From Spirochaetota bacterium (GTDB lineage Bacteria; Spirochaetota; Spirochaetia; Treponematales; Treponemataceae), in contig JAEXRH010000002.1 of the NCBI GenBank assembly GCA_023438065.1, positions 136,029 through 200,028 on the forward strand: 64,000 bases of DNA, written 5' to 3'. The notes under the pieces were generated by a model. The model searched no databases and had not been told where the DNA came from. It saw nothing but the letters and a program-made list of their open reading frames with translations. Positions within the stretch are counted from its first letter, which is position 1, and every line of letters begins with the position of its first letter. The position numbers and the translations under genes were made by a program. Shown piece by piece: positions 41,953 through 50,695 of the stretch.

Positions 41953-43387
41953 GCCTCGTCCCGATCGCGGCGTTGTCGACGTACCATCCGCGCCGCGAAT
42001 CGAATCCCGATATGTCGTTCGCGAAATGGCGCGCGTTCGGTCCCCGGGCGAAAAAGGGGACGAGCGAATTCGTGTGGCCCGTGCTGTTCCACTGGAGACC
42101 CGGCATCGCGCCCGTTCCCCCGTTGACGACGGCGAAAAAACCCGACGGACCGGAGCCGGGGCCGAGAAGGTATCCCGACTCGTGATCGGCCGTGACGACG
42201 ACGAGGGTGTCGTCCGCGCGCCCCGCGGCCTCGAGCCAGTCAAGCGTCGCCTCGACCGTTCGCTCGAACGCGGTCGTTTCCTCGATCATCCTTCCCGAGA
42301 GGTTCGAGTGATTTGCCCAGTCGATCGCTCCTCCCTCGACGACGAGGAAAAAGGAGTCACCCCCGCGCGAGAGGAGATTGAGGGCCGATACCGTCATCTC
42401 GGCGAGCGACGGGACCGCGTCCGAGAAGGGAACGGAGAACGCGTCGGCGGCCGAATCGCCCGCCCGCCGTTCCTGAAGCGTGTCGTGCGTTGCGGGAACG
42501 GCGATGACGTGGGAAAACGCGCTCGAGCGTGCGAGGGCCTCGATCGACGACGCGTCGCGCACGAGAACCCAGGGGTCGCCGTCCCCGTCGCTATCGCGGT
42601 CGTTCGCCGCCGTTCCCGAAAGCAGGGCCGTCCAGACGCTCTCGGGTATCCAGTCATACCGGAACGCTCCGGACAGGCGATTGCCGTCATTGTCCGTCTC
42701 GGGGTCGCCGCATCCCATAAGGACGTCGAGGCCTGAGGCGAAGACCATCTGGGACGATATGGCGGCATAATCGGTTCGCGCGACGGTATGCGCCGCGAAG
42801 GCCGCGGGGGTCGCGTGCGAGAGGGGCACGGAGGTCACGATTCCGGTAAGCATCCCGACGCTTTCCGCGCGCTCGAGGACCGTCTCGAGGGATGCCCCGT
42901 GCGCGTCGGTCGCGATCCTCCCGTTTGCGGTTTTTCGCCCGGTCGCGAGCGCCGTCGCCGCGGCGGCCGAGTCCGTCGGGTTTACAGGCGGGTAGTAGAA
43001 TTCGATCCACGCGCGTTCCGGATCGTAGGAGCCGCCCGCGGGGAAGGTCGTTACCGCGAGCGCGATGTGGAATCGACCGAACGCCGGTGCGGGCGACGAG
43101 CCCCGGCCGTAAAACGTCGACGCCTTGAACTGGTTGAACCCGCCGCCGTCCGCGATGAGCAGTACTATCGCGGTCGGACGGGACATCGGCCCCGATACGG
43201 GCTCGGGTTTCGGCCCGGACCAGGGCGGCTCGGGGACGGACTCATAACGACCGTTACCCGACGCGTTGCATCCCGCGAGCGCAGCCAGGGCCGCGAGGAC
43301 CGCGACGGCGGCGCTCGCGCGCTTGGCGGCGCGCCCGATTCGCGGCCTTTCGCTCATCGGTACCGAAGGACACGGGGATTCTCTCAT
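41933..43387 (-). CDS. Alkaline phosphatase, lipoprotein
   Basis: The 484-residue protein has the phosphatase motifs LLIADGGG (metal Asp), VNPTDSAAAATALATG (nucleophile Ser), EGGAIDWANHSN, and VVTADHESGYL. The N-terminus has a basic stretch, a hydrophobic segment and the lipobox LAGC, so it should be anchored outside the inner membrane, where it frees phosphate from esters. Start ATG 43387 fits a TATACT box 6 nt upstream (43399-43394); ATG 43357 is an alternative. Confidence 0.9.
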   Translation of the reverse strand: MRESPCPSVPMSERPRIGRAAKRASAAVAVLAALAALAGCNASGNGRYESVPEPPWSGPKPEPVSGPMSRPTAIVLLIADGGGFNQFKASTFYGRGSSPAPAFGRFHIALAVTTFPAGGSYDPERAWIEFYYPPVNPTDSAAAATALATGRKTANGRIATDAHGASLETVLERAESVGMLTGIVTSVPLSHATPAAFAAHTVARTDYAAISSQMVFASGLDVLMGCGDPETDNDGNRLSGAFRYDWIPESVWTALLSGTAANDRDSDGDGDPWVLVRDASSIEALARSSAFSHVIAVPATHDTLQERRAGDSAADAFSVPFSDAVPSLAEMTVSALNLLSRGGDSFFLVVEGGAIDWANHSNLSGRMIEETTAFERTVEATLDWLEAAGRADDTLVVVTADHESGYLLGPGSGPSGFFAVVNGGTGAMPGLQWNSTGHTNSLVPFFARGPNARHFANDISGFDSRRGWYVDNAAIGTRLIGMIE

Positions 43388-43393
43388 GCCTTA

Positions 43394-43399
43394 AGTATA
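43394..43399 (-). promoter_or_regulatory. Alkaline phosphatase -10 box, leaderless type
   Basis: TATACT ends 6 nt before ATG 43387 on the minus strand. No clear -35. Confidence 0.5.
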
Positions 43400-43442
43400 C
43401 GCGATCGCGCGACGGCGCAGAACACTAACGCGATCGTTTGGG

Positions 43443-43480
43443 CAAAATAAAGCCCCCGTAAGGCGATGCCTTCGGGGGCC
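43443..43480 (-). terminator. Rho-independent terminator of deacetylase gene
   Basis: The minus strand has the stem GCCCCCG/CGGGGGC with an inner AAGGC/GCCTT, followed by TTTATTTT. Confidence 0.88.
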
Positions 43481-43506
43481 CTGCTCGATACCTTTCCGGT
43501 CGTCGC

Positions 43507-44229
43507 TCAGTTCGTCACGTATTTCCACATGCGCGGCGCTTTCGGGTCGGGCTTCACTCCCTTCCGCGCGAAAAGCTCGCTCAACGTCACGAACTCGTAT
43601 CCCTGCATCTTGAGTTCCGGGATGAGGATGTCGAGCGCCTCGGGGGTGGGGTGAGGACTCGGCTGAACGTCGTGGAGAAGGATGATCGCGCCGTCCTGCA
43701 TGCCCGAGATGACGTTGCTCGCGCGCTGCTTGGCGTCGGTGTTGCATCCCGCCCAATCGAAGCCGAGCACTCCCTCGCAGAAGGGAAGCCCGACGTTCTT
43801 GTACATGGCGGCGCTTACCGCGAGATTCGGCGGCCTGAAGAATTTCGGCTTCTCGCCCGTGTATTTCTTGATCAGGACCGTGGTCTTTTTGATCGAGTCC
43901 TTGATCTGGGCGGGGGTCATTCCGTTCATGCTCGCGTAGCCGTACGAATGGTTTCCGATCTCGCATTTCATCGCGACCATGCGGTCGATGACCGGTTTCG
44001 TGTCGTCGTTGATGTTCTGTCCGACCAGCATGAAGGTCGCGACGACGCCGTATTTCTCGAGCTTGTCGAGCACGAGCGGGGTCTTCTCGACGTTGGGGCC
44101 GTCGTCGAAGGTAAGCGCGCAGATCTTGTCGGGCTTCGGGTAATCGGCCCTGGTTTCGGCCGCGAGAGGCGCGATGAATGCCATAGTAAGTACCACCATC
44201 AGTAAAGCGGGAAGTATCGCTTTTTTCAT
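43507..44229 (-). CDS. Polysaccharide deacetylase (NodB-like), periplasmic
   Basis: The 240-residue protein has a signal peptide (cleaved after PLAAE or nearby) and the NodB motifs ALTFDDGPNVE (catalytic Asp pair), NHSYGYASM, FFRPPNL and IILLHDVQ. In motif 2 (HSxxH) the second His is Tyr, so the usual Asp-His-His metal site is altered. It probably removes acetyl groups from peptidoglycan or another glycan, if active. A ribosome site GAGGAAG precedes ATG 44229, and a terminator follows. Confidence 0.85.
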   Translation of the reverse strand: MKKAILPALLMVVLTMAFIAPLAAETRADYPKPDKICALTFDDGPNVEKTPLVLDKLEKYGVVATFMLVGQNINDDTKPVIDRMVAMKCEIGNHSYGYASMNGMTPAQIKDSIKKTTVLIKKYTGEKPKFFRPPNLAVSAAMYKNVGLPFCEGVLGFDWAGCNTDAKQRASNVISGMQDGAIILLHDVQPSPHPTPEALDILIPELKMQGYEFVTLSELFARKGVKPDPKAPRMWKYVTN

Positions 44230-44459
44230 TTCTTCCTCCTGCGTCTGGATTGTACGGGAGGGCCGTCGCGGGCGAAATCGGCGAAGTATCCCAAAATCGC
44301 ATCGGGAGATACGCGGCCGGCGACTAGGTAAATTTCCCTGTCGCGCCGCCCGTTTCCTCGGTGACGAAACGCGTTTCTGGTCGTATACTAATCGTATCCC
44401 GCATTCGGCGCAAGGGCGTCCGGATCGGGAAATGTACCCATGCCTGGCGGTGAATTGCG

Positions 44460-46550
44460 GTGACCTTCGCGCTCATCCTGAAATACCTCGACGAAGAATA
44501 CCAGACCTCGGTATGGAAGGGCGTCACCGACGCCGCTGCGCGAATCGGCGCCGATATCGTGTGCGTCCAGGGAGCCGCCTTCGAGCGTATCGCGCGGATC
44601 GGGCCGGGAGATTTCTCCCTCGCGCGAATCGCCCCGCTCGACGGGGCGATCGTCCTGTCTTCGCTCTTTACCGACCATCACGATCCCCACGTCCCGGACG
44701 CGATCGGCGCGTCGCTCGGCGGAATCCCGGTCGTCTCGGTCGGGGTCGCGCTCGAGGGCATTCCGTCCCTCGTCGTCGACGTGGAAGGCGCGCTCAGGGA
44801 GCTCGTGTCGCATCTCGTCGACGCCCACGGTTATCGTCGCGTCCTCTACGCCGGCGGTCCGGTCATGAACCGCGATAATGCCGCGCGGGAACGGGTCATT
44901 CGCGAAGAGCTCTCGAAGCCCGAGCGCGTCCGTATGGGCTGTTCCTTCGGCTCGGTCAACGGGGCGCTTTTCAGCGAGAATGAGGGAATGCGCATCGCCT
45001 CGGAACTCTCGCGCGAGTCTCCGGGAAATCCGCCCGACGCGATCGTCGCGGGCAGCGACGACATGGCCATGGGGATCCTCAAACGGCTCAGGCGGTCGGG
45101 GGATCCGGCCTGGAGAAACGTTCCCGTCACCGGGATAGACGACATCCCGCTCGCGGCGACCGGAACCTTCGCGCTCACGACGGTGTCCCAGCCGCTCGAA
45201 GAGCTCGGAAGGCGCGCCCTCGAGACCGTCGCGCGACTCGCCTCGGGCGAGCGCGTGCCTGCCCTCACCGAGATTCAGGCTCGGCCCGTCCTCAGGAATT
45301 CCTGCGGATGCTCGGGATTCGCCCCGATTCCGTCAGTCAGGTCGGGGGATTCGGGCGCCTTTCGTGAGCAACTTCTCTCCGAGCTCGGGCGTCTCGGGCA
45401 GGACCTCATGGCTTGCGAGGACTCAGGCTCGCTCGAGCGGCCGCTGAACGACTTCCTCGCCGCCGTCGGGGCCCGCTCGTTCAGCCTCGTGTCGTTCCCG
45501 TCGCCCGACGACAGGATACCCGTTTCGGGAACGCTCGCGTACGCCTATGGCGCCGAGTGGGGAGGGAAGGCAGGGGCGCGCGGAATGCCCGTCGCTCTCG
45601 CCGAGCACGTCGCTGCCGCGCTCTCCCGACCGGCGGAAGGACGCGAAAGCGGCAGGCACTCCCTCGTGCCGCTCCGGTCCGGATCCGAATGCCTTGGCCT
45701 CGCGCTCTACGAGACCCCGGAGGACGCGCATCCGTTCATGTGCGGGTGTTGCCTTTCGCTCGCGCACGCGCTCAAGCGGTTCGATTCCCTCGAGCGCGAG
45801 CGGACGCGCGCGAGGGATCTCGAGGCGGAGGTCGCGCGCAGGACCGCCCAGCTCGAGAACGAGTCGAGGCGGCGCATGCAGGTCGAGGAGGAGGTTTTGC
45901 GGATCAGCGACCTCGAGCGCCTCCGGTTCAGCGTCGACCTTCACGACGATATCTGCCAGCGCCTCGCCGCGATGACGATGGTGTGCAAGAACTTCGCGGA
46001 TCGTGATCCCGCGATGCGCATGCTTCTCGAGATGGCGACCGGCACGCTCCAGCGCACGCGGCGATACGCGCACGACTCCTTTCCCTTCGAGCTTGACTCG
46101 ATGGACCTCACCGAGTCGCTCCGCGACCTCTGCGCGGGCCTCGACGGGACGTCAGGTTGCGCGGTGGCCTTCGTCAGCGATCCCGGCATCGACGCGCGCC
46201 TATCCCGCGACCAGAAGCTCGACGCGCTCAGGATCGCCCGGGAAGCCGTGGGCAACGCGCTCGCGCACGCGCGTGCGTCGAGCTGCGCCGTTTCCCTTCG
46301 CGCCGAGGACGACGGGATCGTGCTTCGAGTCGCGGACGACGGCGAGGGAGATCCCGCGATAGCCGAAAGGTCCGCGGTGCCGCGCGACGCGGGGGATCCG
46401 GCGGCAGCGCCGAGGCGTCCCCGCGGGATCGGCATGAGGTCGATGGAATACCGCGCGCACCGGCTCGGCGCGACGTTCGCCGTCGCGTCGTCGAAAGAGG
46501 GCGGTACGGCAATAGAGATACGCATTCCAGGCGGGGAGAGGAAGCAATGA
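44460..46550 (+). CDS. LacI-type sugar-binding sensor histidine kinase (NarL type)
   Basis: The 696-residue protein begins directly with a periplasmic-binding-protein/LacI-like ligand domain (residues 1-285; IVAGSDDMAMGIL, VPVTGIDDIPLA) with no HTH and no signal peptide, then a linker, a coiled coil (about 440-485), a HisKA_3 domain with His495 in VDLHDDICQRLA and a HATPase domain (EAVGNALAHARA). It should sense a sugar-like ligand in the cytoplasm and phosphorylate the response regulator encoded next. GTG 44460 matches the expected domain start; its stop overlaps the response-regulator start. Confidence 0.9.
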   Translation: MTFALILKYLDEEYQTSVWKGVTDAAARIGADIVCVQGAAFERIARIGPGDFSLARIAPLDGAIVLSSLFTDHHDPHVPDAIGASLGGIPVVSVGVALEGIPSLVVDVEGALRELVSHLVDAHGYRRVLYAGGPVMNRDNAARERVIREELSKPERVRMGCSFGSVNGALFSENEGMRIASELSRESPGNPPDAIVAGSDDMAMGILKRLRRSGDPAWRNVPVTGIDDIPLAATGTFALTTVSQPLEELGRRALETVARLASGERVPALTEIQARPVLRNSCGCSGFAPIPSVRSGDSGAFREQLLSELGRLGQDLMACEDSGSLERPLNDFLAAVGARSFSLVSFPSPDDRIPVSGTLAYAYGAEWGGKAGARGMPVALAEHVAAALSRPAEGRESGRHSLVPLRSGSECLGLALYETPEDAHPFMCGCCLSLAHALKRFDSLERERTRARDLEAEVARRTAQLENESRRRMQVEEEVLRISDLERLRFSVDLHDDICQRLAAMTMVCKNFADRDPAMRMLLEMATGTLQRTRRYAHDSFPFELDSMDLTESLRDLCAGLDGTSGCAVAFVSDPGIDARLSRDQKLDALRIAREAVGNALAHARASSCAVSLRAEDDGIVLRVADDGEGDPAIAERSAVPRDAGDPAAAPRRPRGIGMRSMEYRAHRLGATFAVASSKEGGTAIEIRIPGGERKQ

Positions 46551-47212
46551 TGAGAAAGCGGGTCGTCATCGTCGACGACCATTCGATGTTCATCCAGGGC
46601 CTTACGATGGTAATCGGCAACCGGGCCGGATTCGAGGTCGCGGGCCACGCGACGAACGCGCGCGAGGCGTTGGCGCTCGTCGCCCGCGAAAAGCCGGACC
46701 TCGCCCTCGTCGACCTCAATCTCGGCGAGGACGACGGTCTTGAGCTCATCGCGCGGCTGCGCGCGTTGCACCCGTGCACGCGAACCCTCGCGCTCTCCAT
46801 GCGAAACGAGCGGTATTGGGCGGAACGCGCGCTCGCCTCGGGGGCGCGCGGATACGTCATGAAGGAAGAGGCCGCCTCGACGCTTCTCGAGGCGATGAAC
46901 GCCGTTCTCGACGGCAGGGTGTGGCTGAGCGCGGCGGAGCAAAGCAGGATCATCGACGCGGCGTACTCCTCCCCGCGCGCCGACAGGCAGGGTATCAGGG
47001 CCGACATGGCGGAAGGGCTTACCACGAGGCAGCTTCAGGTTCTCAGGCTTCTCGGCAAGGGTCACGGCACCATCGAGATCGCCGAGGAACTTTCCATAAG
47101 CCGCAAGACGGTCGAATCACACAAGGAACAGCTCAAGCTCCGGCTCAAGTGCGGCTCGTCGCAGGAGCTGCTCAGGCTCGCGATCGAGTGGGGCTCGCGT
47201 CTGGATTCGTGA
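46547..47212 (+). CDS. NarL/LuxR-family response regulator
   Basis: The 221-residue protein has a receiver domain with the acidic pair near residues 10-11, Asp56 in LVDLNLGEDDG, Lys in YVMKEE, and a C-terminal LuxR HTH (LTTRQLQVLRLLGKGHGTIEIAEELSISRKTVESH). It is the partner of the sensor kinase encoded upstream (ATGA overlap). Its targets are unknown. A good ribosome site GGAGAGG lies inside the kinase gene. Its 3' end overlaps the convergent peptidase gene by 41 bp. Confidence 0.92.
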   Translation: MMRKRVVIVDDHSMFIQGLTMVIGNRAGFEVAGHATNAREALALVAREKPDLALVDLNLGEDDGLELIARLRALHPCTRTLALSMRNERYWAERALASGARGYVMKEEAASTLLEAMNAVLDGRVWLSAAEQSRIIDAAYSSPRADRQGIRADMAEGLTTRQLQVLRLLGKGHGTIEIAEELSISRKTVESHKEQLKLRLKCGSSQELLRLAIEWGSRLDS

Positions 47213-48182
47213 GGGCTTCCGCCGATACGGCCAGCTCCCCGAGAAAACGGTCCATGAGAGAGAACGCCTCTCCCGTGAGCGTATGCGCCCGGTCGGCTTC
47301 CGTGTGCATGAGTCGCCAGGTTTCGGGTACGACTCGCCCGATATCCCGGGATAGCGCGCGGTTACGGTTAAAGGTGATCGCGCGCTCGAGCTCTTCCCGC
47401 GAGAATCGCGTTTCTCCCGGGCTTCGATCGTCGGCCTCCGCGAAAGCGCGCGCGAGCGTCTCGGCCTCGTCGCGCGGAAGCACCGTCACGACCTGCGCGG
47501 CGATTCCCGCGGCGAGGAATCCCGCGTCGTCGCTGTAGGGCGTATGGAGCGAGATCCACGAACGGCTCGCGGCCTTCTCCGCGAGCCGAGCGGCCGTTCC
47601 GTGAAGCTCGGCGAGCCGCGTCGCGAGCCCGGACGGACGCTTCCTCGCGCGAGCGGAGCCTTCCCGAGACGAGAGCGCCGCCGTCGACAGGACGATGGTG
47701 TCGCCCCGTCCGGTCGCGTCGAGGACGTACACGTCTTCGTCGGTCATCCTGAGCTTGCGGAGCCCCGAACCGAGCGCGAAGGATCCCTGTCCCGCTACCC
47801 CCTTCGTTCCGGCCGCCTCCTCCCCGTCGGTGAAGACGATCTTCACGTTGTGCGCCTCCCTCGCCCCCTCGGGACGCTCCCGATCCCAGCGCGCGAGGCG
47901 TTCGGCGAATCTCATGAGCTGAAAGCACGCGGCGCTGTTGTCGTTCGCGCCGGGGGTTCCGCCGACGCGGTCGTGGTGGGCAACGACGGTCTTCATCCTG
48001 AAAAGGGGATCGTACGCGGAAGCCGGGAACCGGACGACGAGGTGTCGCCTTCCCGCGATGGGGACGACCGAGTGCGGTATGCCGCGCGCGCCGAGCCATG
48101 ACGATATGAACGCGACCCGGTCGATGCCCTCGGCGAGAAACGCCTCGAGGGACGACGACGGGGATTCCCGTGATCCTTCCAT
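47172..48182 (-). CDS. M28-like peptidase/aminopeptidase
   Basis: The 336-residue protein has the co-catalytic zinc pattern of M28: VAHHDRVGGTPGANDNSAA (His and Asp), FTDGEEAAGTKG (Glu-Glu), and SLHTPYSDDAGF. It lacks a signal peptide, so it is probably cytoplasmic. The start ATG 48182 has a TATACT box 7 nt upstream and no ribosome site, suggesting a leaderless transcript. It follows the CapA gene by 5 bp on the same strand. Confidence 0.78.
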   Translation of the reverse strand: MEGSRESPSSSLEAFLAEGIDRVAFISSWLGARGIPHSVVPIAGRRHLVVRFPASAYDPLFRMKTVVAHHDRVGGTPGANDNSAACFQLMRFAERLARWDRERPEGAREAHNVKIVFTDGEEAAGTKGVAGQGSFALGSGLRKLRMTDEDVYVLDATGRGDTIVLSTAALSSREGSARARKRPSGLATRLAELHGTAARLAEKAASRSWISLHTPYSDDAGFLAAGIAAQVVTVLPRDEAETLARAFAEADDRSPGETRFSREELERAITFNRNRALSRDIGRVVPETWRLMHTEADRAHTLTGEAFSLMDRFLGELAVSAEALTNPDASPTRSRA

Positions 48183-48187
48183 GAGGG

Positions 48188-49660
48188 TCAGTATATCACC
48201 GAATCGCCGAGCGCGACGCGCGTTCCGGAAAGCCGCGCCGGGTATACCTCGCGATAGACGATCCTCCCCTTGAGCACGCCGAGCCGCACGATCTCGGATT
48301 CCTCGGCGCCGGGCATTCCTTCCATACCGGGGAAGAGGAAATTCCCGAGCGAGTAGACGATGAGTTTTCCCCCGCGTTTCTCGAGCGGCTGGAGGACGTG
48401 GGGATGCGAGCCGAACACGACGTCGCATCCTGAGTCCGCGAGCTTCCGGTAGAAGGCCTTCTGCCGCTCCGAGGGAGCCGTCCGGTACTCCTCGCCGCCG
48501 TGCACGCACACGATCACGAAGGCGCCGGTTTCCTTTTCGGCCCTGACGAGTTCGGGGATCCCGGGCGATTCCCACAGGATTCCCGCCTTCGTCTCTCCCG
48601 CGGCCGCCGTCCTCGAACCGTCGAAACCCGTGCGCTCGACCGGGTACGCGCCCAGGGAGAGGACTGAGAGCGCCTGCCCCTTGATCGTCGTGCGCCAAAA
48701 ACGCCGCGCCTCGGCGAGATTCTCCCCCGCGCCCGAGGTCGCGATTCCCGCGTCGCGCAGGGCCGCGAGCGTATCGGTAAACCCTTCGATTCCGTAATCG
48801 AAGGAATGGTTGTTCGTCGTCATGAGATAATCGAAGCCCGCGTCCCTGAGGTAGCCGAGGATTCTCGGGGCGTATTTGAAGGTGTAGGTTTTCGTCGCCT
48901 TCGCGGTTCCCCCGGTTACCGCGCCCTCGAGATTACCGATCAAGAGGTCGCTCGAGCGGAGTAGCGGAAGGGCGTCGCCGAAGACGAGCTCGAGCCCGCC
49001 TTCGCGGGCGAGGAGCCGCTCGACCCCGCGACCCGGCATGAGGTCCCCGACGGCCGAGACGAAGACAATCTCCTCCTCGGGGGGGACCGGAAAGGCTTGG
49101 GTAAACCAGGCTTCGAGCTTTGCGGGAACGGCTTTCCCGGATCGGGCGACGAGCCGTGCGCAGCGGAAAAAGATCGCGGGGTAATCGGGGTCGTCGAGAT
49201 ACCGTCCCTCGAGGGGGATGGCCGTCTCGTCCTCCCCGAGGCCGGAAAGGAGTTTCCTCCCGCCTGAGTCCGTCGGGACGAGATAGTCGCGGGAGACGAT
49301 GCGTGCCCGATCATCGGCGGGAAGCTTCGCGCGGTCGAGCACGGTTTCAAGCTCGATGGCGAAGGCAGCGGACGCGTTCTTGCCGGCCTTTCGGCCTTCC
49401 GTTCCTTCGATCGGGGCATCGGGAGGAAGGGTGACCCTGACGAGCCGGTACCCCCGGGGAGGGGGACATGCCTCGGCCTGCGCGAAGATCTCCCCGGGTA
49501 CGGCGATTTTCCTCGGGACGAGAAGGGTAACCGCCATGAACGTCACGGCGAGCGCGAGTACGGCAAGGCCGGGATATAGCGCGACGCCCGGGCGGTTACC
49601 CCGAAGTAACGGGTGTATCGCCCGCCTGAGCGAGCGGAAAGGATTCATGATCGGTATCAT
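48188..49660 (-). CDS. CapA/PgsA-family (PGA_cap) metallophosphatase-like protein
   Basis: The 490-residue protein has a transmembrane segment near residues 30-48, a Pro/Gly-rich linker and then the CapA domain from about residue 195: VGDLMPGRG, LLIGNLEGAVT, TTNNHSFDYG, VCVHGGEEY, FGSHPHVLQP and YSLGNFLFP, with metal ligands of the calcineurin-like family. Family members are linked to poly-gamma-glutamate capsules, but no pgs or cap synthase is nearby, so another envelope role is possible. AAGGAG lies six bases before ATG 49660. Confidence 0.88.
   Translation of the reverse strand: MIPIMNPFRSLRRAIHPLLRGNRPGVALYPGLAVLALAVTFMAVTLLVPRKIAVPGEIFAQAEACPPPRGYRLVRVTLPPDAPIEGTEGRKAGKNASAAFAIELETVLDRAKLPADDRARIVSRDYLVPTDSGGRKLLSGLGEDETAIPLEGRYLDDPDYPAIFFRCARLVARSGKAVPAKLEAWFTQAFPVPPEEEIVFVSAVGDLMPGRGVERLLAREGGLELVFGDALPLLRSSDLLIGNLEGAVTGGTAKATKTYTFKYAPRILGYLRDAGFDYLMTTNNHSFDYGIEGFTDTLAALRDAGIATSGAGENLAEARRFWRTTIKGQALSVLSLGAYPVERTGFDGSRTAAAGETKAGILWESPGIPELVRAEKETGAFVIVCVHGGEEYRTAPSERQKAFYRKLADSGCDVVFGSHPHVLQPLEKRGGKLIVYSLGNFLFPGMEGMPGAEESEIVRLGVLKGRIVYREVYPARLSGTRVALGDSVIY
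48190..48198 (-). promoter_or_regulatory. Possible extended -10 box before the M28 gene
   Basis: TGATATACT on the minus strand (TG, one base, TATACT) ends 7 nt before ATG 48182. The bases are also the last codons of the CapA gene, so chance is possible. Confidence 0.45.
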
Positions 49661-49696
49661 GCCTGACTCCTTGAGGTCGGTAATCGGCCGAGGGCG

Positions 49697-49727
49697 AAAA
49701 AAAAAGCCTTCCCCGAAAGGAAGGCTT
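49697..49727 (-). terminator. Rho-independent terminator of RRM gene
   Basis: Minus strand: stem AAGCCTTCC/GGAAGGCTT followed by nine T. Confidence 0.9.
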
Positions 49728-49747
49728 CGCCAATTATCTATCGATAA

Positions 49748-50056
49748 TTAATAGCGATCGTTGCCGTAACCGCCGCGATCGTTGTTGAAGCGGGGGCGGC
49801 TCTCGCGCGGCTTGTTCTCCGCGACGTTGACGCGAAGGCGGCGACCTTCGAACTCCTGGTTGTTGAGGGTCGCAATAGCGGCCTCGGCAGCCTGAGCATC
49901 GGCCATCTCAATGAAGCCGAAGCCCTTGGACTGCTGGGTATAGCGATCCTTGATGATGGTGGAGGAGATAACCTCGCCGTACTGGCCGAAGAGGTTCGAG
50001 AGGGCGGCCTCGGTGGTCGCGTAGTTCATGTTTCCGACGTAAATCTTCTGAGACAT
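49748..50056 (-). CDS. RNA-binding protein with a single RRM
   Basis: The 102-residue protein is one RRM (residues 3-80) with RNP2 IYVGNM and RNP1 KGFGFIEM, then an Arg/Gly/Asn-rich tail (RPRFNNDRGGYGNDRY). Such proteins bind single-stranded RNA; cyanobacterial relatives rise in the cold. AAAGGA precedes ATG 50056. The transcript seems to have a long 5' leader with hairpins, and a strong terminator follows. Confidence 0.94.
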   Translation of the reverse strand: MSQKIYVGNMNYATTEAALSNLFGQYGEVISSTIIKDRYTQQSKGFGFIEMADAQAAEAAIATLNNQEFEGRRLRVNVAENKPRESRPRFNNDRGGYGNDRY

Positions 50057-50282
50057 ACAAATCCTTTACCGGTTTCCGGTAACTCTTATTCCTACCGCCA
50101 TAAAAGCGGTACATCAACGGTCTTACTTTATTTTATGGAATGACTACCGGAACTCGAGTATGCTGGATCACGCACAAGGCAGGCAAGATTCAGAAGCAGA
50201 CAACAGGCATCGGACACTTCATAAAACTAAGAAAGATCTCGTTCGATACAGAAACTTTAGCACGCCTTGAGTGCGCCGTCAA
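50057..50282 (-). promoter_or_regulatory. Long 5' leader and promoter of RRM gene
   Basis: On the minus strand TTGACG (50282-50277), 17 bp, TAAAGT (50259-50254) would start a transcript near 50247, leaving about 190 nt before the RRM start. The leader contains hairpins ACCGC/GCGGT (50094-50110) and TTACCGG-TTT-CCGGTAA (50066-50082), the second touching the ribosome site. This could regulate translation, for example by temperature or by the protein itself. The remainder of 50283-50430 shows nothing recognisable. Confidence 0.55.
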
Positions 50283-50430
50283 GCAAGAATGCGATTTTCC
50301 CGGTTTCCTGCGTAAAAAAACGCCGATTTCATCGAAATTTTACACGGGAAGGCTTGAACCTCTTCCGTATAACGGGTTCGGTTCGGGCAAACCGCCTTCT
50401 TGAAGCCATTGTTAGGTAATTGACATGCAT

Positions 50431-50459
50431 GGAGTTTACGTCGTTCCGACGTAAACTCC
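50431..50459. repeat. Perfect 13-bp inverted repeat
   Basis: GGAGTTTACGTCG-TTC-CGACGTAAACTCC is a perfect hairpin with a TTC loop. There is no T tract, so it is not a standard terminator. It lies next to the 32-bp repeat array. Confidence 0.8.
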
Positions 50460-50470
50460 GAGCCAAGGCC

Positions 50471-50662
50471 ATGCGCTCGACTTTCAGTCGATCGCTTTGG
50501 TCATGCGCTCGACTTTCAGTCGATCGCTTTGGTCATGCGCTCGGCTTTCAGTCGATCGCTTTGGTCATGCGCTCGACTTTCAGTCGATCGCTTTGGTCAT
50601 GCGCTCGACTTTCAGTCGATCGCTTTGGTCATGCGCTCGGCTTTCAGTCGATCGCTTTGGTC
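50471..50662. repeat. Six tandem 32-bp hairpin repeats
   Basis: Units start at 50471, 50503, 50535, 50567, 50599 and 50631, with no spacers; a degenerate seventh start (ATGCGCTC) is at 50663. Each unit contains TCG(A/G)CT-TTC-AGTCGA, flanked by GCG and CGC, so it folds as a hairpin. The variable base reads A, A, G, A, A, G, showing duplication of a 96-bp trimer. On the minus strand every unit carries ATGACCAAAGCGATCGACTGA-like codons, a 6-codon frame (MTKAID). Confidence 0.9.
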
Positions 50663-50695
50663 ATGCGCTCTCTCTTCGTTCGGGGCGCTTGCTTC

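Noticed and set aside
50140..50403. 87-residue plus-strand frame between RRM and the array
   Set aside because: No ribosome site, unusual composition for this genome, and it lies opposite the probable RRM leader and promoter.
50330..50405. tRNA- or tmRNA-like segment (GGTTCG motifs)
   Set aside because: No acceptor stem or cloverleaf pairing could be formed by eye on either strand.
50471..50662. CRISPR array
   Set aside because: The 32-bp units are contiguous, with no spacers, and no cas gene is present.
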